From: Granulicella sp. 5B5
GTDB taxonomy: Bacteria > Acidobacteriota > Terriglobia > Terriglobales > Acidobacteriaceae
Reading direction: 5' to 3'
DNA length: 64,000 nt
NCBI RefSeq assembly: GCF_014083945.1
Contig: NZ_CP046444.1
Span: 3,162,001 to 3,226,000, forward strand
The translations under genes and the position numbers were made by a program. The number at the start of each line of letters is the position of its first letter. The first letter of the stretch is position 1. The notes beneath the pieces were generated by a model. It was not told where the DNA came from, did no database searches, and saw only the letters and a list, made by a program, of their open reading frames with translations. This document shows, one piece after another, positions 9,500-17,479 of the stretch.

Positions 9500-9569
9500 A
9501 ATTTTGAAAACACGCAAGACGCTCGTGATCCGCTCTTCGAGGCAAATTATTGATTTTATTGGAGATATG

Positions 9570-9646
9570 TGGTGGCCCGGGCAGGAGTCCAACCTGCGAC
9601 CTTCGCGTTAGGAGTGCGCTGCTCTATGCAACTGAGCTACCGGGCC
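9570..9646 (-). tRNA. tRNA-Arg (anticodon CCT), CCA encoded, atypical
   Basis: A cloverleaf can be drawn on the minus strand from 9646 to 9573, with CCA at 9572-9570. The 7-bp acceptor stem (GGCCCGG/CCGGGCC), D stem (GCTC/GAGC) and T stem (GCAGG/CCTGC) are perfect, and the anticodon loop CTCCTAA gives CCT, reading AGG. Two features are odd. Position 19 in the D loop is C and position 56 in the T loop is G, an inversion of the near-universal G19-C56 pair. The anticodon stem (GCGCA/CGCGA) pairs only at its three middle positions. It is either a functional but divergent tRNA or one losing function next to an integrated element. Confidence 0.85.
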
Positions 9647-9721
9647 AACGTTCTCTAGTGTATCCCGGAGAGCGCTACGGCATCTAAGGGGCATTCGGCA
9701 TCTGCGAGGTAAAATCAAACC

Positions 9722-10705
9722 GTGCCCAGATACTCCATTGTCGTCCCGTTCCATAACGAAGAAGAGAACGTCACGAAGCTCTATGACCGCGTGAAAGAGG
9801 TGATGGAGCAGGTCGCCTCCAGCTTCGAACTGGTGTTTGTCGACGACGGCTCGCGCGACCGCACGTACCGGCTGCTGGAGGAGATTGCGGCTGTGGATTC
9901 GCGCGTGCTGCTGGTGAAGCTGCGCCGCAACTTCGGGCAGACCTCGGCGCTGGCGGCAGGGTTCGACCACGCCTCGGGGGAGCTCATCCTGGCGATGGAC
10001 GGTGACCTGCAGCATGACCCGGCGGAGATTCCACTGTTCCTGGCGAAACTGGAAGAGGGGTACGACGTGGTGAGCGGCTGGCGGGCGCAGCGTGCGGACA
10101 ATATGGTGATGCGTCGCATCCCGTCCGGCGTGGCGAACTGGCTGATGGCGCGGCTCTCCGGCGTGGATATCCATGACTTTGGCACGACGTTCAAGGGCTA
10201 CCGGCGCGAGGTGATCCAGAATATTCCGCTGTACGGCGAGATGCACCGGTTCATACCGGCGCTGGCTAGCTGGTATGGCGCGAGTATCTGCGAGGTGGCG
10301 ATCTCCAATCCCGCGCGTGAGGCGGGGCGCAGCCACTATGGGATCTCGCGGACGTTCCGTGTGTTCTTCGACCTGCTGACGATCCGGTTTCTGTTGAAGT
10401 ACATGACGCGGCCGCTGCACTTCTTCGGCAGCATTGGCGCGCTGGCGGAGGTCGGCGGCGCGGGCATCGCCCTCTGGTTGCTGGCGTATAAGCTGATCAG
10501 CGGGCATGACGTAATCGGCGAGCATGGGCCGTGGTTCGTGATCGCGGCGGTGCTGATCCTGGCGGGTATCCAGTTGATTGGAGTGGGGCTGCTGGGTGAG
10601 TTGCAGGTGCGGCACTTCTTTACGCAGGCGCAGCGCTCGCCCTATGCGGTGGACCGCATTGTGCGGATGAAGCCTGTAGAGCAAGGGATAGAGGACAGGG
10701 GATAG
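9722..10705 (+). CDS. Family 2 glycosyltransferase, DPM1/GtrB-like membrane protein
   Basis: This 327-residue protein starts at GTG with YSIVVPFHNEEENV, the GT2 fold, and has the metal-binding AMDGDLQHDP motif. Two C-terminal transmembrane helices lie at about residues 240-258 and 274-298. Family members transfer a sugar from a nucleotide donor to a polyprenyl phosphate carrier on the cytoplasmic face of the membrane. The gene is followed after 6 bases by a quinone oxidoreductase gene, so the two are probably co-transcribed although functionally unrelated. The exact sugar cannot be inferred. Confidence 0.9.
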   Translation: MPRYSIVVPFHNEEENVTKLYDRVKEVMEQVASSFELVFVDDGSRDRTYRLLEEIAAVDSRVLLVKLRRNFGQTSALAAGFDHASGELILAMDGDLQHDPAEIPLFLAKLEEGYDVVSGWRAQRADNMVMRRIPSGVANWLMARLSGVDIHDFGTTFKGYRREVIQNIPLYGEMHRFIPALASWYGASICEVAISNPAREAGRSHYGISRTFRVFFDLLTIRFLLKYMTRPLHFFGSIGALAEVGGAGIALWLLAYKLISGHDVIGEHGPWFVIAAVLILAGIQLIGVGLLGELQVRHFFTQAQRSPYAVDRIVRMKPVEQGIEDRG

Positions 10706-10711
10706 AGGATA

Positions 10712-11701
10712 GTGAAAACGATGCGCGCGATTCAGATTCAGCAGACGGGTGGGCCTGAAGTACTGGAGCTGAAGGAGTTGCCGATACCGCAACCCGCAGC
10801 GGGACAGGTGCTGGTGAAGATCGAGGCCTGCGGCGTCAACTTTATCGACACGTATCTGCGTGAGGGCCGGTATCCTGCGACGCTGCCGTTTATTCCAGGG
10901 CAGGAGGCTGCGGGGGTTGTTGTTGAAGCTGGCGAGGGAGTCAGCGGGTTCAAGCCGGGCGACCGCGTGGCATGGAACGGAACACGTGGCACCTATGCTG
11001 AGTACGCGTGCGCTCCGGCGAGTGATCTGCTGCATGTGCCGGAGGGCATGAGCACGGAACAGGCCGCAGCGGTGCTACTGCAGGGGCTGACCGCGCATTA
11101 TCTTTCGCACAGCACGTATGCGATCCAGAGCGGCGATACGGTGCTGGTGCATGCGGGCGCGGGCGGTGTGGGGCTGCTGCTGACGCAGATGGCGAAACGG
11201 CTGGTCTGCAAGGGACAGGGCGCGACGGTGATCACGACGGTTTCGACCGAGGAGAAGGCGGAGCTTTCTCGCGGAGCGGGAGCGGACAAGGTTGTGCTCT
11301 ACACGCAGGAGAGCTTTGCCGATGCGGTGAAGGCGTTCACGGACGGCAAGGGGCTGCCGGTGGTGTATGACTCGGTGGGGAAGACGACGTTTGAGGACTC
11401 GCTGAAGTGCCTGCGACCGCGCGGGCTGTTGGCGCTGTATGGCGCGTCGAGCGGCGCGGTGCCACCGATGGACCCGATCCGGCTGATGGCGGGGTCGCTG
11501 TACCTGACGCGTCCGACGCTGAAGGATTACGTGCAGACGCGCGAGGAGCTGGAGCGGCGCGCGAACGAGGTCTTTGGCTGGGTTGCGAGCGGGAAGCTCT
11601 CGGTGCGCATCGGCGCGCGCTATAAGCTGGAAGACGCAGCGCAGGCGCACCGCGATCTGTGCGGACGGAAGACGACGGGCAAAGTGCTGATCCTGCCCTG
11701 A
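10712..11701 (+). CDS. NADPH:quinone oxidoreductase (zeta-crystallin-like MDR)
   Basis: This is a medium-chain dehydrogenase/reductase of 329 residues, the normal QOR length. It shows the QOR N-terminus (MRAIQIQQTGGPEVLEL), the substrate-side motif CGVNFIDTYLREG and a Rossmann motif HAGAGGVG. It lacks the zinc-binding cysteines of alcohol dehydrogenases, as expected for a quinone reductase. The likely reaction is NADPH-dependent one-electron reduction of quinones in the cytoplasm. The frame uses a GTG start at 10712, three codons before an in-frame ATG that may be the true start. Confidence 0.9.
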   Translation: MKTMRAIQIQQTGGPEVLELKELPIPQPAAGQVLVKIEACGVNFIDTYLREGRYPATLPFIPGQEAAGVVVEAGEGVSGFKPGDRVAWNGTRGTYAEYACAPASDLLHVPEGMSTEQAAAVLLQGLTAHYLSHSTYAIQSGDTVLVHAGAGGVGLLLTQMAKRLVCKGQGATVITTVSTEEKAELSRGAGADKVVLYTQESFADAVKAFTDGKGLPVVYDSVGKTTFEDSLKCLRPRGLLALYGASSGAVPPMDPIRLMAGSLYLTRPTLKDYVQTREELERRANEVFGWVASGKLSVRIGARYKLEDAAQAHRDLCGRKTTGKVLILP

Positions 11702-11776
11702 GGTTCTGCTTCGCGTGTGTTGATGTTCACGTAACCTATGGTGTGTCCTGGTGTCTAAATGGTGGGAGTAGACGCG

Positions 11777-12610
11777 ATGATAAAGACTGGGCTCACACTG
11801 TTGCTGGCGGTTGCAGGGTTGAACGTGGCGCTGTGCCAGAACGCACAGGTTCCTGATGCGAAGGCCACGCCGGTGCTGGTGGAGCTGTTCACTTCAGAGG
11901 GCTGCTCGAGCTGCCCTCCTGCGGATGCACTGCTGGCGAAGCTGGATGGCAAGATAACATCGTCGGGGCAGCAGATCATCGCGTTGAGCGAGCATGTGAC
12001 TTACTGGAACAATCTGGGGTGGACCGATCCGTTCTCGCTGCAGTTCTTTACGGACCGTCAGAACGAATATGCCAACCGCTTTGCAGCGGATGAGGTCTAC
12101 ACGCCGCAGGTGGTGGTGAATGGCGCGGCACAGACGCTGGGCAGCGATGGGCGCGCGGTACTGAAGGCCGTTCAGCAACAGGCGCTGCCGTTGCCGCTGG
12201 CGTTCCATGTGATGTCGTCGCGGCCGAACGGGAAGAACCTCTCGGTGATGTTTACGGTGAGTGGCAATGTTCCTGTGGGCGGTGCGGAGGTGTACGCCGT
12301 GCTGGCCGACGACCGCGATACGACGAGCGTTGCGCATGGCGAGAATGCGGGGCGCACGTTGAGCCATGTGGCCGTGGCGAGGCGCATTGGAATGGGCGTC
12401 GTGCTGCGCGCAGGCGAGCAGACGCTGGTAAGTATTCCCATGGCCACAGATCTGCGGACGCAGGCCGAGGGGGGACGCCGGCTGGTACTGGTGGCACAGT
12501 TGCGGGGGCAGGGGCGCGTGGTCGGGCTGCTGAGCCATGAGCTTCCGAACGGGGACCCAGCGCAGGCCAGCGAGACATCAACGCGGCTGGGTACGCTACT
12601 GGCTCGCTGA
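11777..12610 (+). CDS. DUF1223 secreted thioredoxin-fold protein
   Basis: Start at ATG 11777 is preferred over 11759 because a gggag Shine-Dalgarno sequence lies 8 bases before it and the protein then begins directly with a signal peptide (MIKTGLTLLLAVAGLNVALCQ). The mature part carries the DUF1223 hallmark LVELFTSEGCSSCPPAD with a CxxC pair, and later VYTPQVVVNG. The family has a thioredoxin-like fold and is exported; its biochemical role is not established. It stands alone between a quinone oxidoreductase and a radical SAM gene. Confidence 0.88.
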   Translation: MIKTGLTLLLAVAGLNVALCQNAQVPDAKATPVLVELFTSEGCSSCPPADALLAKLDGKITSSGQQIIALSEHVTYWNNLGWTDPFSLQFFTDRQNEYANRFAADEVYTPQVVVNGAAQTLGSDGRAVLKAVQQQALPLPLAFHVMSSRPNGKNLSVMFTVSGNVPVGGAEVYAVLADDRDTTSVAHGENAGRTLSHVAVARRIGMGVVLRAGEQTLVSIPMATDLRTQAEGGRRLVLVAQLRGQGRVVGLLSHELPNGDPAQASETSTRLGTLLAR

Positions 12611-12842
12611 TGACTGGTGGCTTCGGGACGGCGGTATGCCGCCTAAGTGTCTTTCGATGGCCCGGTTGAGGCAAAATGCGGGTCGCGAATCCAGCAAGAT
12701 TTCTATTTTGTCATCATAAGAAACGCCCTGCGTTGTTCGGGCCGTCACATTAAGAACTGTATGATAGCGAACATACGGCCGGCGGGATGATCCGCGATCG
12801 GCGACTCTCGGCATTCTCGATCAGCCGCCCGTCCAACCCATT

Positions 12843-14477
12843 GTGAATACGCTCACGGAAGCTACTCCACCGCAGGACGGAAGGCGACCCTTTTTGAGCG
12901 TGCATCTTGTAAATCCCAGTGACAATTCTTTTGGTACGGCGGTCATTACACCGCGTTGGTTATTTGTATTAGCTGCGGCGACGCCGACGTCGGCGGGTGA
13001 ACCGATCCTCGTCGACGAGTCGATCGAGCAGGTGGTGCCTGAAAGTATCATGCCCGGTGACATCGTCGGCATCAGTGTGCACACCGGCAACGCTCTGCGC
13101 GGCTATGCGGTGGGGCGCATGGCGCGAGAGCGAGGCGCCTGGGTGGTGTACGGCGGCATCCATGCGACGCTGTTTCCCGAGGAGGCGCTTGAGCTAGGTC
13201 AGGCGCATGCGGTTGTGAAGGGCGACGGCGACATCATCTGGGGCGAAGCGGTGGCGGATTGCCTGGCGGGAACGCCACGGCAGGTGTACGAGGGCGGCCG
13301 CATCGGCGGAAGCGAGTTCCTGGCGGCTCGTTGGGACCTGATCCGTCCGGAGAAGTACATGTGGGCCTCGGTGCAGACGATCCGCGGCTGCCCCAAGCAC
13401 TGCTCTTTCTGCAGCGTGTGGCGGACCGACGGACAGCAGCCCCGCCAGCGACGGTTTCAGAGCGTGATCGACGAGATCATCAGTCTGCGCCGCATCGGGT
13501 TCCGCTTCATCGCACTGGCTGACGACAACTTCTATCCGGTGACGCTTACTGATTTGCATCTGGCTCGCGAGCAGAACAACGCGGCCCGTCTCGAAGAGCT
13601 GACGGCGATCCGCGCAGAGCGGTTTCAGCTAATGGAAGAGCTGTCGAAGCTGCCCAAGGACATGGTCTTTTTCACGCAGATCACGATGGAAGCAGGCGAG
13701 GATGGCGAGTATCTCGATGCCATGCGTCGCGCCAACATCAAGGGCGCGCTGGTAGGTGTGGAGGCGGTGACGCCCGAGGGGTTGAAGGCGGTATTCAAGG
13801 ACTTCAACTACTCCGGCGATGCACTGGCGAAGCAACTGCAGACGTTCAAGCAGCATGGCGTGCACGTTCTCGGCTCGTTTATCTTCGGGTTGCCGACGGA
13901 CAAGCCTGCTACGTTCGACGCGACGGTGGAGATGGCGTTGAAGGCAGGTGTGACCTTCGCGCAGTTTGTGATGATGACGCCGTTTCCCGGCACGATCGAC
14001 TTTGGGCGCTGGGAGAAGGAGCAGTCGCTGGACCCGACGCTGGTGGGCGATGTGCCGATCACACGCTACTGGCTGATCCCTACGGAGGTGCGGCCGAAGA
14101 TGTTTACACCGCATCCTTCGATGAGCTCGACGGAGATCAGTGAGCGCACGCAACGCGTTTGGGACCGGTTCTATAACTGGAGCTCGGTATGGCAGCGGTC
14201 GGCCTGCACACCGACGCTGAAGGCGCGGATCGCGTTCATGTTTCTTTCCAAGCTCTACCGGCAGATGTATGCGGGCACGGGCATCTCCACGGACAGCGCG
14301 CGGCGGAAGAAGTCCAAATCGACGGCCCGCTGGATGGCGCGGCAGTGCAAGCGGCTCTTCCAGGCCAAGCCGATGCCGGAGCTGCGGTCGCCCCTATGGG
14401 CGATGCCCATCGTACCGCCGCCTGCCTTTGCTGCTGTAGTGCCTGTGGAGTCACCTTTTATCATTCATCGCGACTAG
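12843..14477 (+). CDS. B12-binding-domain radical SAM protein
   Basis: This 544-residue protein has an N-terminal cobalamin-binding-type Rossmann domain (about 15-145, with GISVHTGNALRGY and VVYGGIHATLFPEEA) and a radical SAM domain starting at the 4Fe-4S motif CPKHCSFC (about residue 183). The C-terminal 100 residues are basic and Pro-rich. Members use S-adenosylmethionine and often methylcobalamin to methylate or rearrange unreactive carbons; the substrate is not identifiable here. GTG is the start. The gene lies immediately upstream of a cobalamin riboswitch and B12 receptor, so cobalamin use and supply are neighbours. Confidence 0.9.
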   Translation: MNTLTEATPPQDGRRPFLSVHLVNPSDNSFGTAVITPRWLFVLAAATPTSAGEPILVDESIEQVVPESIMPGDIVGISVHTGNALRGYAVGRMARERGAWVVYGGIHATLFPEEALELGQAHAVVKGDGDIIWGEAVADCLAGTPRQVYEGGRIGGSEFLAARWDLIRPEKYMWASVQTIRGCPKHCSFCSVWRTDGQQPRQRRFQSVIDEIISLRRIGFRFIALADDNFYPVTLTDLHLAREQNNAARLEELTAIRAERFQLMEELSKLPKDMVFFTQITMEAGEDGEYLDAMRRANIKGALVGVEAVTPEGLKAVFKDFNYSGDALAKQLQTFKQHGVHVLGSFIFGLPTDKPATFDATVEMALKAGVTFAQFVMMTPFPGTIDFGRWEKEQSLDPTLVGDVPITRYWLIPTEVRPKMFTPHPSMSSTEISERTQRVWDRFYNWSSVWQRSACTPTLKARIAFMFLSKLYRQMYAGTGISTDSARRKKSKSTARWMARQCKRLFQAKPMPELRSPLWAMPIVPPPAFAAVVPVESPFIIHRD

Positions 14478-14486
14478 GGCGTGTAC

Positions 14487-14513
14487 TTGATTTGGGCGGA
14501 CGCACGATACACT
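14487..14513 (+). promoter_or_regulatory. Candidate promoter of the riboswitch-receptor transcript
   Basis: A -35-like ttgatt (14487-14492) and a -10-like tacact (14508-14513) are spaced 15 bases apart and precede the riboswitch. Spacing is two bases short of ideal, so this is a weak call. Confidence 0.35.
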
Positions 14514-14559
14514 AGGGTATTGCCGAAGTTTTTGCAGTGCGCCTCTTGTGGCACTGTTC

Positions 14560-14786
14560 TGTTCATCCAACGCTACCGCAAGGAATGTTCGGGAAGCGCG
14601 GTGAGACTCCGCCACTGCCCCGCAACTGTGATGTGCACACCTCTCCTGCTGCTGTTCCTGCGTGCGGAGAGGTGAAGCTGACCCGGAGCTGCCCACTGGG
14701 CGTCTAACCAATGAGACGCCCGGGAAGGGAAGTTCGCACGCTGGGTCCGCTTTGAAACTGCGCCAGTCAGGAGACCGGTTCCGCTG
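14560..14786 (+). ncRNA. Cobalamin (B12) riboswitch
   Basis: The leader contains the conserved aptamer blocks in order: gggaagcgcggtgagactcc, then the B12 box cactgccccgcaactgtg, and about 130 bases later the closing agtcaggagacc. These are diagnostic of the AdoCbl-type riboswitch. It lies 50 bases upstream of a TonB-dependent receptor and should switch the receptor off when cobalamin is plentiful. A GC hairpin at 14803-14821 directly precedes the Shine-Dalgarno sequence and is the likely expression platform. The exact 5' boundary is uncertain. Confidence 0.93.
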
Positions 14787-14802
14787 CGATCCTAGCCTGC
14801 CA

Positions 14803-14821
14803 CGCTCCCGACGGGGGAGCG
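14803..14821 (+). promoter_or_regulatory. Hairpin abutting the Shine-Dalgarno site, riboswitch expression platform
   Basis: Perfect 7-bp arms cgctccc (14803-14809) and gggagcg (14815-14821) with a 5-base loop end just before aggag at 14823-14827, which is 7 bases from the ATG at 14835. Its position suggests translational control of the receptor gene. It lacks a U tract, so it is not an intrinsic terminator. Confidence 0.5.
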
Positions 14822-14834
14822 GAGGAGAACTGTT

Positions 14835-17351
14835 ATGGTACGTCTGCTGAGCCGGGCCCAAGTGCGGTCTGCTGCCAGTTTTCCCAAGCGCGTGGGCCTT
14901 GCAGGCCGCGCTTCTTTACTTGCCCTTACCTTCTCGCTTGCGGCCACCACGGCGCAGGCCGTTACTGTGCACGGTCGCCTGACCGATGCGCTGGGCACGC
15001 CGATCCCGGGCGGCCGCGTGCAGTTGGTGGAAGATGGGAAGGTCGTCGCCTTCGGCTTCGCTGACCAGGACGGCAAATACGAGATCGACTACAGCGGTGC
15101 GGGCCGCTTCACATTGATCGGGCTCTCGCCACAGTATCTGCCATCGGTCGGCACGGATTTTTACGCCGGCCTGAAGGACGTGCTGGCGCAGAACGTGGTG
15201 CTGGCGACCAACACTGTGCGGCAGGACATCTCGGTGAGCGCGACGGGCATCCCGACGCCGTTGCCGCAGTTGACTGCTCCGGTGACGGTGCTGCCGGGTG
15301 CGCTGATGTCGACAGACATCGGCGTAAGCAATGAGTTGCGACAGGAGCCGGGCGCGTTCGTGGTGCAGACTGGGCAGACCGGCGGTGTGACGAGCCTGTT
15401 TCTGCGCGGCGGCAACTCGACCGCGAACCTGGTGACGATAGATGGCATTCCTGCAAACGATGTCGGAGGCACCTTCGACTACGGCACGGTGAGCTCGACG
15501 GCGATCGACCGGATTGAGGTCTACCGCGGGCCGGACTCGGCGATCTATGGGACGGATGCAGGTGCGGCTGTTGTCGCCATCTCGACACCGCGCGGATCAA
15601 CGCCCTCGCCGGTCGTGACGTACTCCGGTGACGCGGGCAATCTGTTTACCTGGCGCAACGAGGTGACGCTGGGTGGCACGCTGCAGAAGCTGGATTACTA
15701 CGGCGCATTCTCGCGGTTCGACACGTCGAACGCGGTGCGCGAGGACAGATATCACTCGGCGACGTCGGCGGCGAACATTGGGTACGACTTCAACGGCAAC
15801 ACGCAGATACGGTTCACGATCCACAATGCAGATTCGGCGACGGGATTGCCGGGGCCGCAGAACTTCTTCGCTCTGCCGAACACGGCCAAGCAGGCCGATG
15901 AAGACCTGTACTCCGGCATCACGGTGGAGAACCGCTACAAGCAGGTGTGGCATAACCTGCTGCGTTACGGCATCGCGCGCAAGCGGGAGCAGATCTATCA
16001 GTACGGCCAGCCAGGCATACCGATTACCTATGAGGCAGGGACTCCGAATCAGTACACCGAGTACTTTGGCAACGTAGTCACGATCCGCGGAGCCAATGGA
16101 TATACGGTGACGGGACAGACCGATATCTTCGGTTCGACCAGCGACCAGTCGTCGAACCGGGACCAGCTGTACTACCAGAGCGACCTGTCACTGTCGCCGC
16201 ACTTCAATGCGCTGTTCGGCTTTCGTTACGACAATGAGCGCGGGGGCTTCAACGATCCGGAGTTCTTCGAGTCCTACAACACGCAGCGCACGAACTTCGA
16301 GTACAACCTGCAGTTCCAGGGCGAGTACTGGAACCGGCTGTTCTACTCGGCTGGCGGCGCGGTGGAGAAGAACCACCTGTACGGCATCGCGGGTACTCCG
16401 AGGCTGGGCCTGAGCTACGTCGCGGTGCGGCCCACTACGCAGGCCTTCCACGGCACACGGTTGCGCGCGAATGCAGCCACGGGCGTTCAGGAGCCGACCC
16501 TGGCTCTGGAGCACAACAGCCTGTACACGCAACTGCTGGACAGTGGTGATACCACCGATATTGCGCTCTACCACATTGGGCCGCAGACGGCGGAACGCTC
16601 TCGCACCTATGACGTTGGTGTCGATCAAAACATCCTTGGCGAGAAGCTGACGCTGAAGGCCGGGTACTTCCACAATGTCTTCGACCGCCAACTGGAAGCT
16701 GTTGGTGGGTCGGCCCTGCTGGCGTACTTCAATATTCCGTGTCCGGTGGCGCAGAACCCATGCCCGCTGGCCGCGATCTATGACGCTTATGTGAACTCGC
16801 TGGCGTTCCGTGCGCAGGGTGCGGAGTTGGAGCTGACGTGGCAGCCGAAGCCGGCTTTCCTGGTGCGCGGCGGGTACACGTACCTGGATGCGCGAGTGCT
16901 GCAGTCGTTTGCGTCGGATGCCGTGGCGGCGAGCCAGGGCTATGCGACCGTGAACCCGAACTTCCCGACGATCGCAATTGGCGCGGAGAGCCCGCTGGTG
17001 GGCGCACGGCCATTTCGGAGGGCACCGCACACGGGCTACTTTGATGTGCAGTACACGCACAAGAAGCTGAATACGGCGTTGCGCGCGTCGATGGCCAGCC
17101 GGAGCGACGACTCGACGTTCCTGGACTATCAGGACGTGAACGGCGGTAACACACTGCTGCTGCCGAACCGCGATCTCGACTTTGGGTATGTGAAGCTGGA
17201 TCTGAGCGTGATGTATGCGCTGAAGCACGGCTTTACCTACTTTGGGCAGGTGGACAATCTGCTCAACGACCAGCATATTGGGCCGATTGGCTACCCCGGT
17301 CTGCCTTTAACGTTTCGGATGGGGCTAAAGTTGCGATTGGGCGGTAACTAA
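14835..17351 (+). CDS. TonB-dependent receptor, BtuB-like vitamin B12 transporter
   Basis: This 838-residue protein has a signal peptide ending near TAQA (about 44), then a carboxypeptidase-regulatory-like domain (VHGRLTDALGTPIPGGRVQL), a TonB plug (LFLRGGNSTANLVTIDGIP and RIEVYRGPDSAIYG) and a 22-strand-type barrel that ends in the receptor C-terminus LTFRMGLKLRLGGN. The plug motifs match the BtuB/cobalamin group and the gene is preceded by a cobalamin riboswitch, so the substrate is very likely cobalamin or a corrinoid. A strong Shine-Dalgarno sequence lies 7 bases before the ATG. It sits in the outer membrane and would draw energy from TonB/ExbBD; a TonB gene is found at 41429-42076. Confidence 0.93.
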   Translation: MVRLLSRAQVRSAASFPKRVGLAGRASLLALTFSLAATTAQAVTVHGRLTDALGTPIPGGRVQLVEDGKVVAFGFADQDGKYEIDYSGAGRFTLIGLSPQYLPSVGTDFYAGLKDVLAQNVVLATNTVRQDISVSATGIPTPLPQLTAPVTVLPGALMSTDIGVSNELRQEPGAFVVQTGQTGGVTSLFLRGGNSTANLVTIDGIPANDVGGTFDYGTVSSTAIDRIEVYRGPDSAIYGTDAGAAVVAISTPRGSTPSPVVTYSGDAGNLFTWRNEVTLGGTLQKLDYYGAFSRFDTSNAVREDRYHSATSAANIGYDFNGNTQIRFTIHNADSATGLPGPQNFFALPNTAKQADEDLYSGITVENRYKQVWHNLLRYGIARKREQIYQYGQPGIPITYEAGTPNQYTEYFGNVVTIRGANGYTVTGQTDIFGSTSDQSSNRDQLYYQSDLSLSPHFNALFGFRYDNERGGFNDPEFFESYNTQRTNFEYNLQFQGEYWNRLFYSAGGAVEKNHLYGIAGTPRLGLSYVAVRPTTQAFHGTRLRANAATGVQEPTLALEHNSLYTQLLDSGDTTDIALYHIGPQTAERSRTYDVGVDQNILGEKLTLKAGYFHNVFDRQLEAVGGSALLAYFNIPCPVAQNPCPLAAIYDAYVNSLAFRAQGAELELTWQPKPAFLVRGGYTYLDARVLQSFASDAVAASQGYATVNPNFPTIAIGAESPLVGARPFRRAPHTGYFDVQYTHKKLNTALRASMASRSDDSTFLDYQDVNGGNTLLLPNRDLDFGYVKLDLSVMYALKHGFTYFGQVDNLLNDQHIGPIGYPGLPLTFRMGLKLRLGGN

Positions 17352-17479
17352 GCGCAACTGGAGCAAGGATGGCCCGTTTCTGCAACGCGGGGGTAGGCCA
17401 TCGCGTCTGATTCAGTGTAGGCATGTATGCTTGCAGGCTGAGAACGAACGTCCTATCGGACGGAAGGAAGAGGAAGACC

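Larger units (their letters stand above)
1..9573. mobile_element. Integrative element or genomic island, right end at tRNA-Arg, left end outside the window
   Basis: The region carries a MobF relaxase, MobC-like and excisionase-like genes, has visibly lower GC than the flanking chromosome, and stops at the 3' end of a tRNA-Arg gene pointing into it. That is the usual layout of tRNA-integrated elements. Tandem repeats at 9478-9499 look like integrase arm sites. The relaxase frameshift, the amber codon in the MobC-like gene and the absent integrase suggest decay or dependence on another element. I found no second copy of the tRNA 3' end in the window, so the left boundary is unknown and the J-domain, VWA and ATPase genes may or may not belong to the same element. 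Confidence 0.6.

Noticed and set aside
9608-11035. 475-codon minus-strand open frame
   Set aside because: It is antisense to the glycosyltransferase and quinone oxidoreductase genes, His/Arg/Leu-rich without motifs, and overlaps the tRNA.
16188-17276. 362-codon minus-strand open frame
   Set aside because: It is antisense to the TonB receptor barrel, low-complexity and Arg/Val/Gln-rich, without any family signature.
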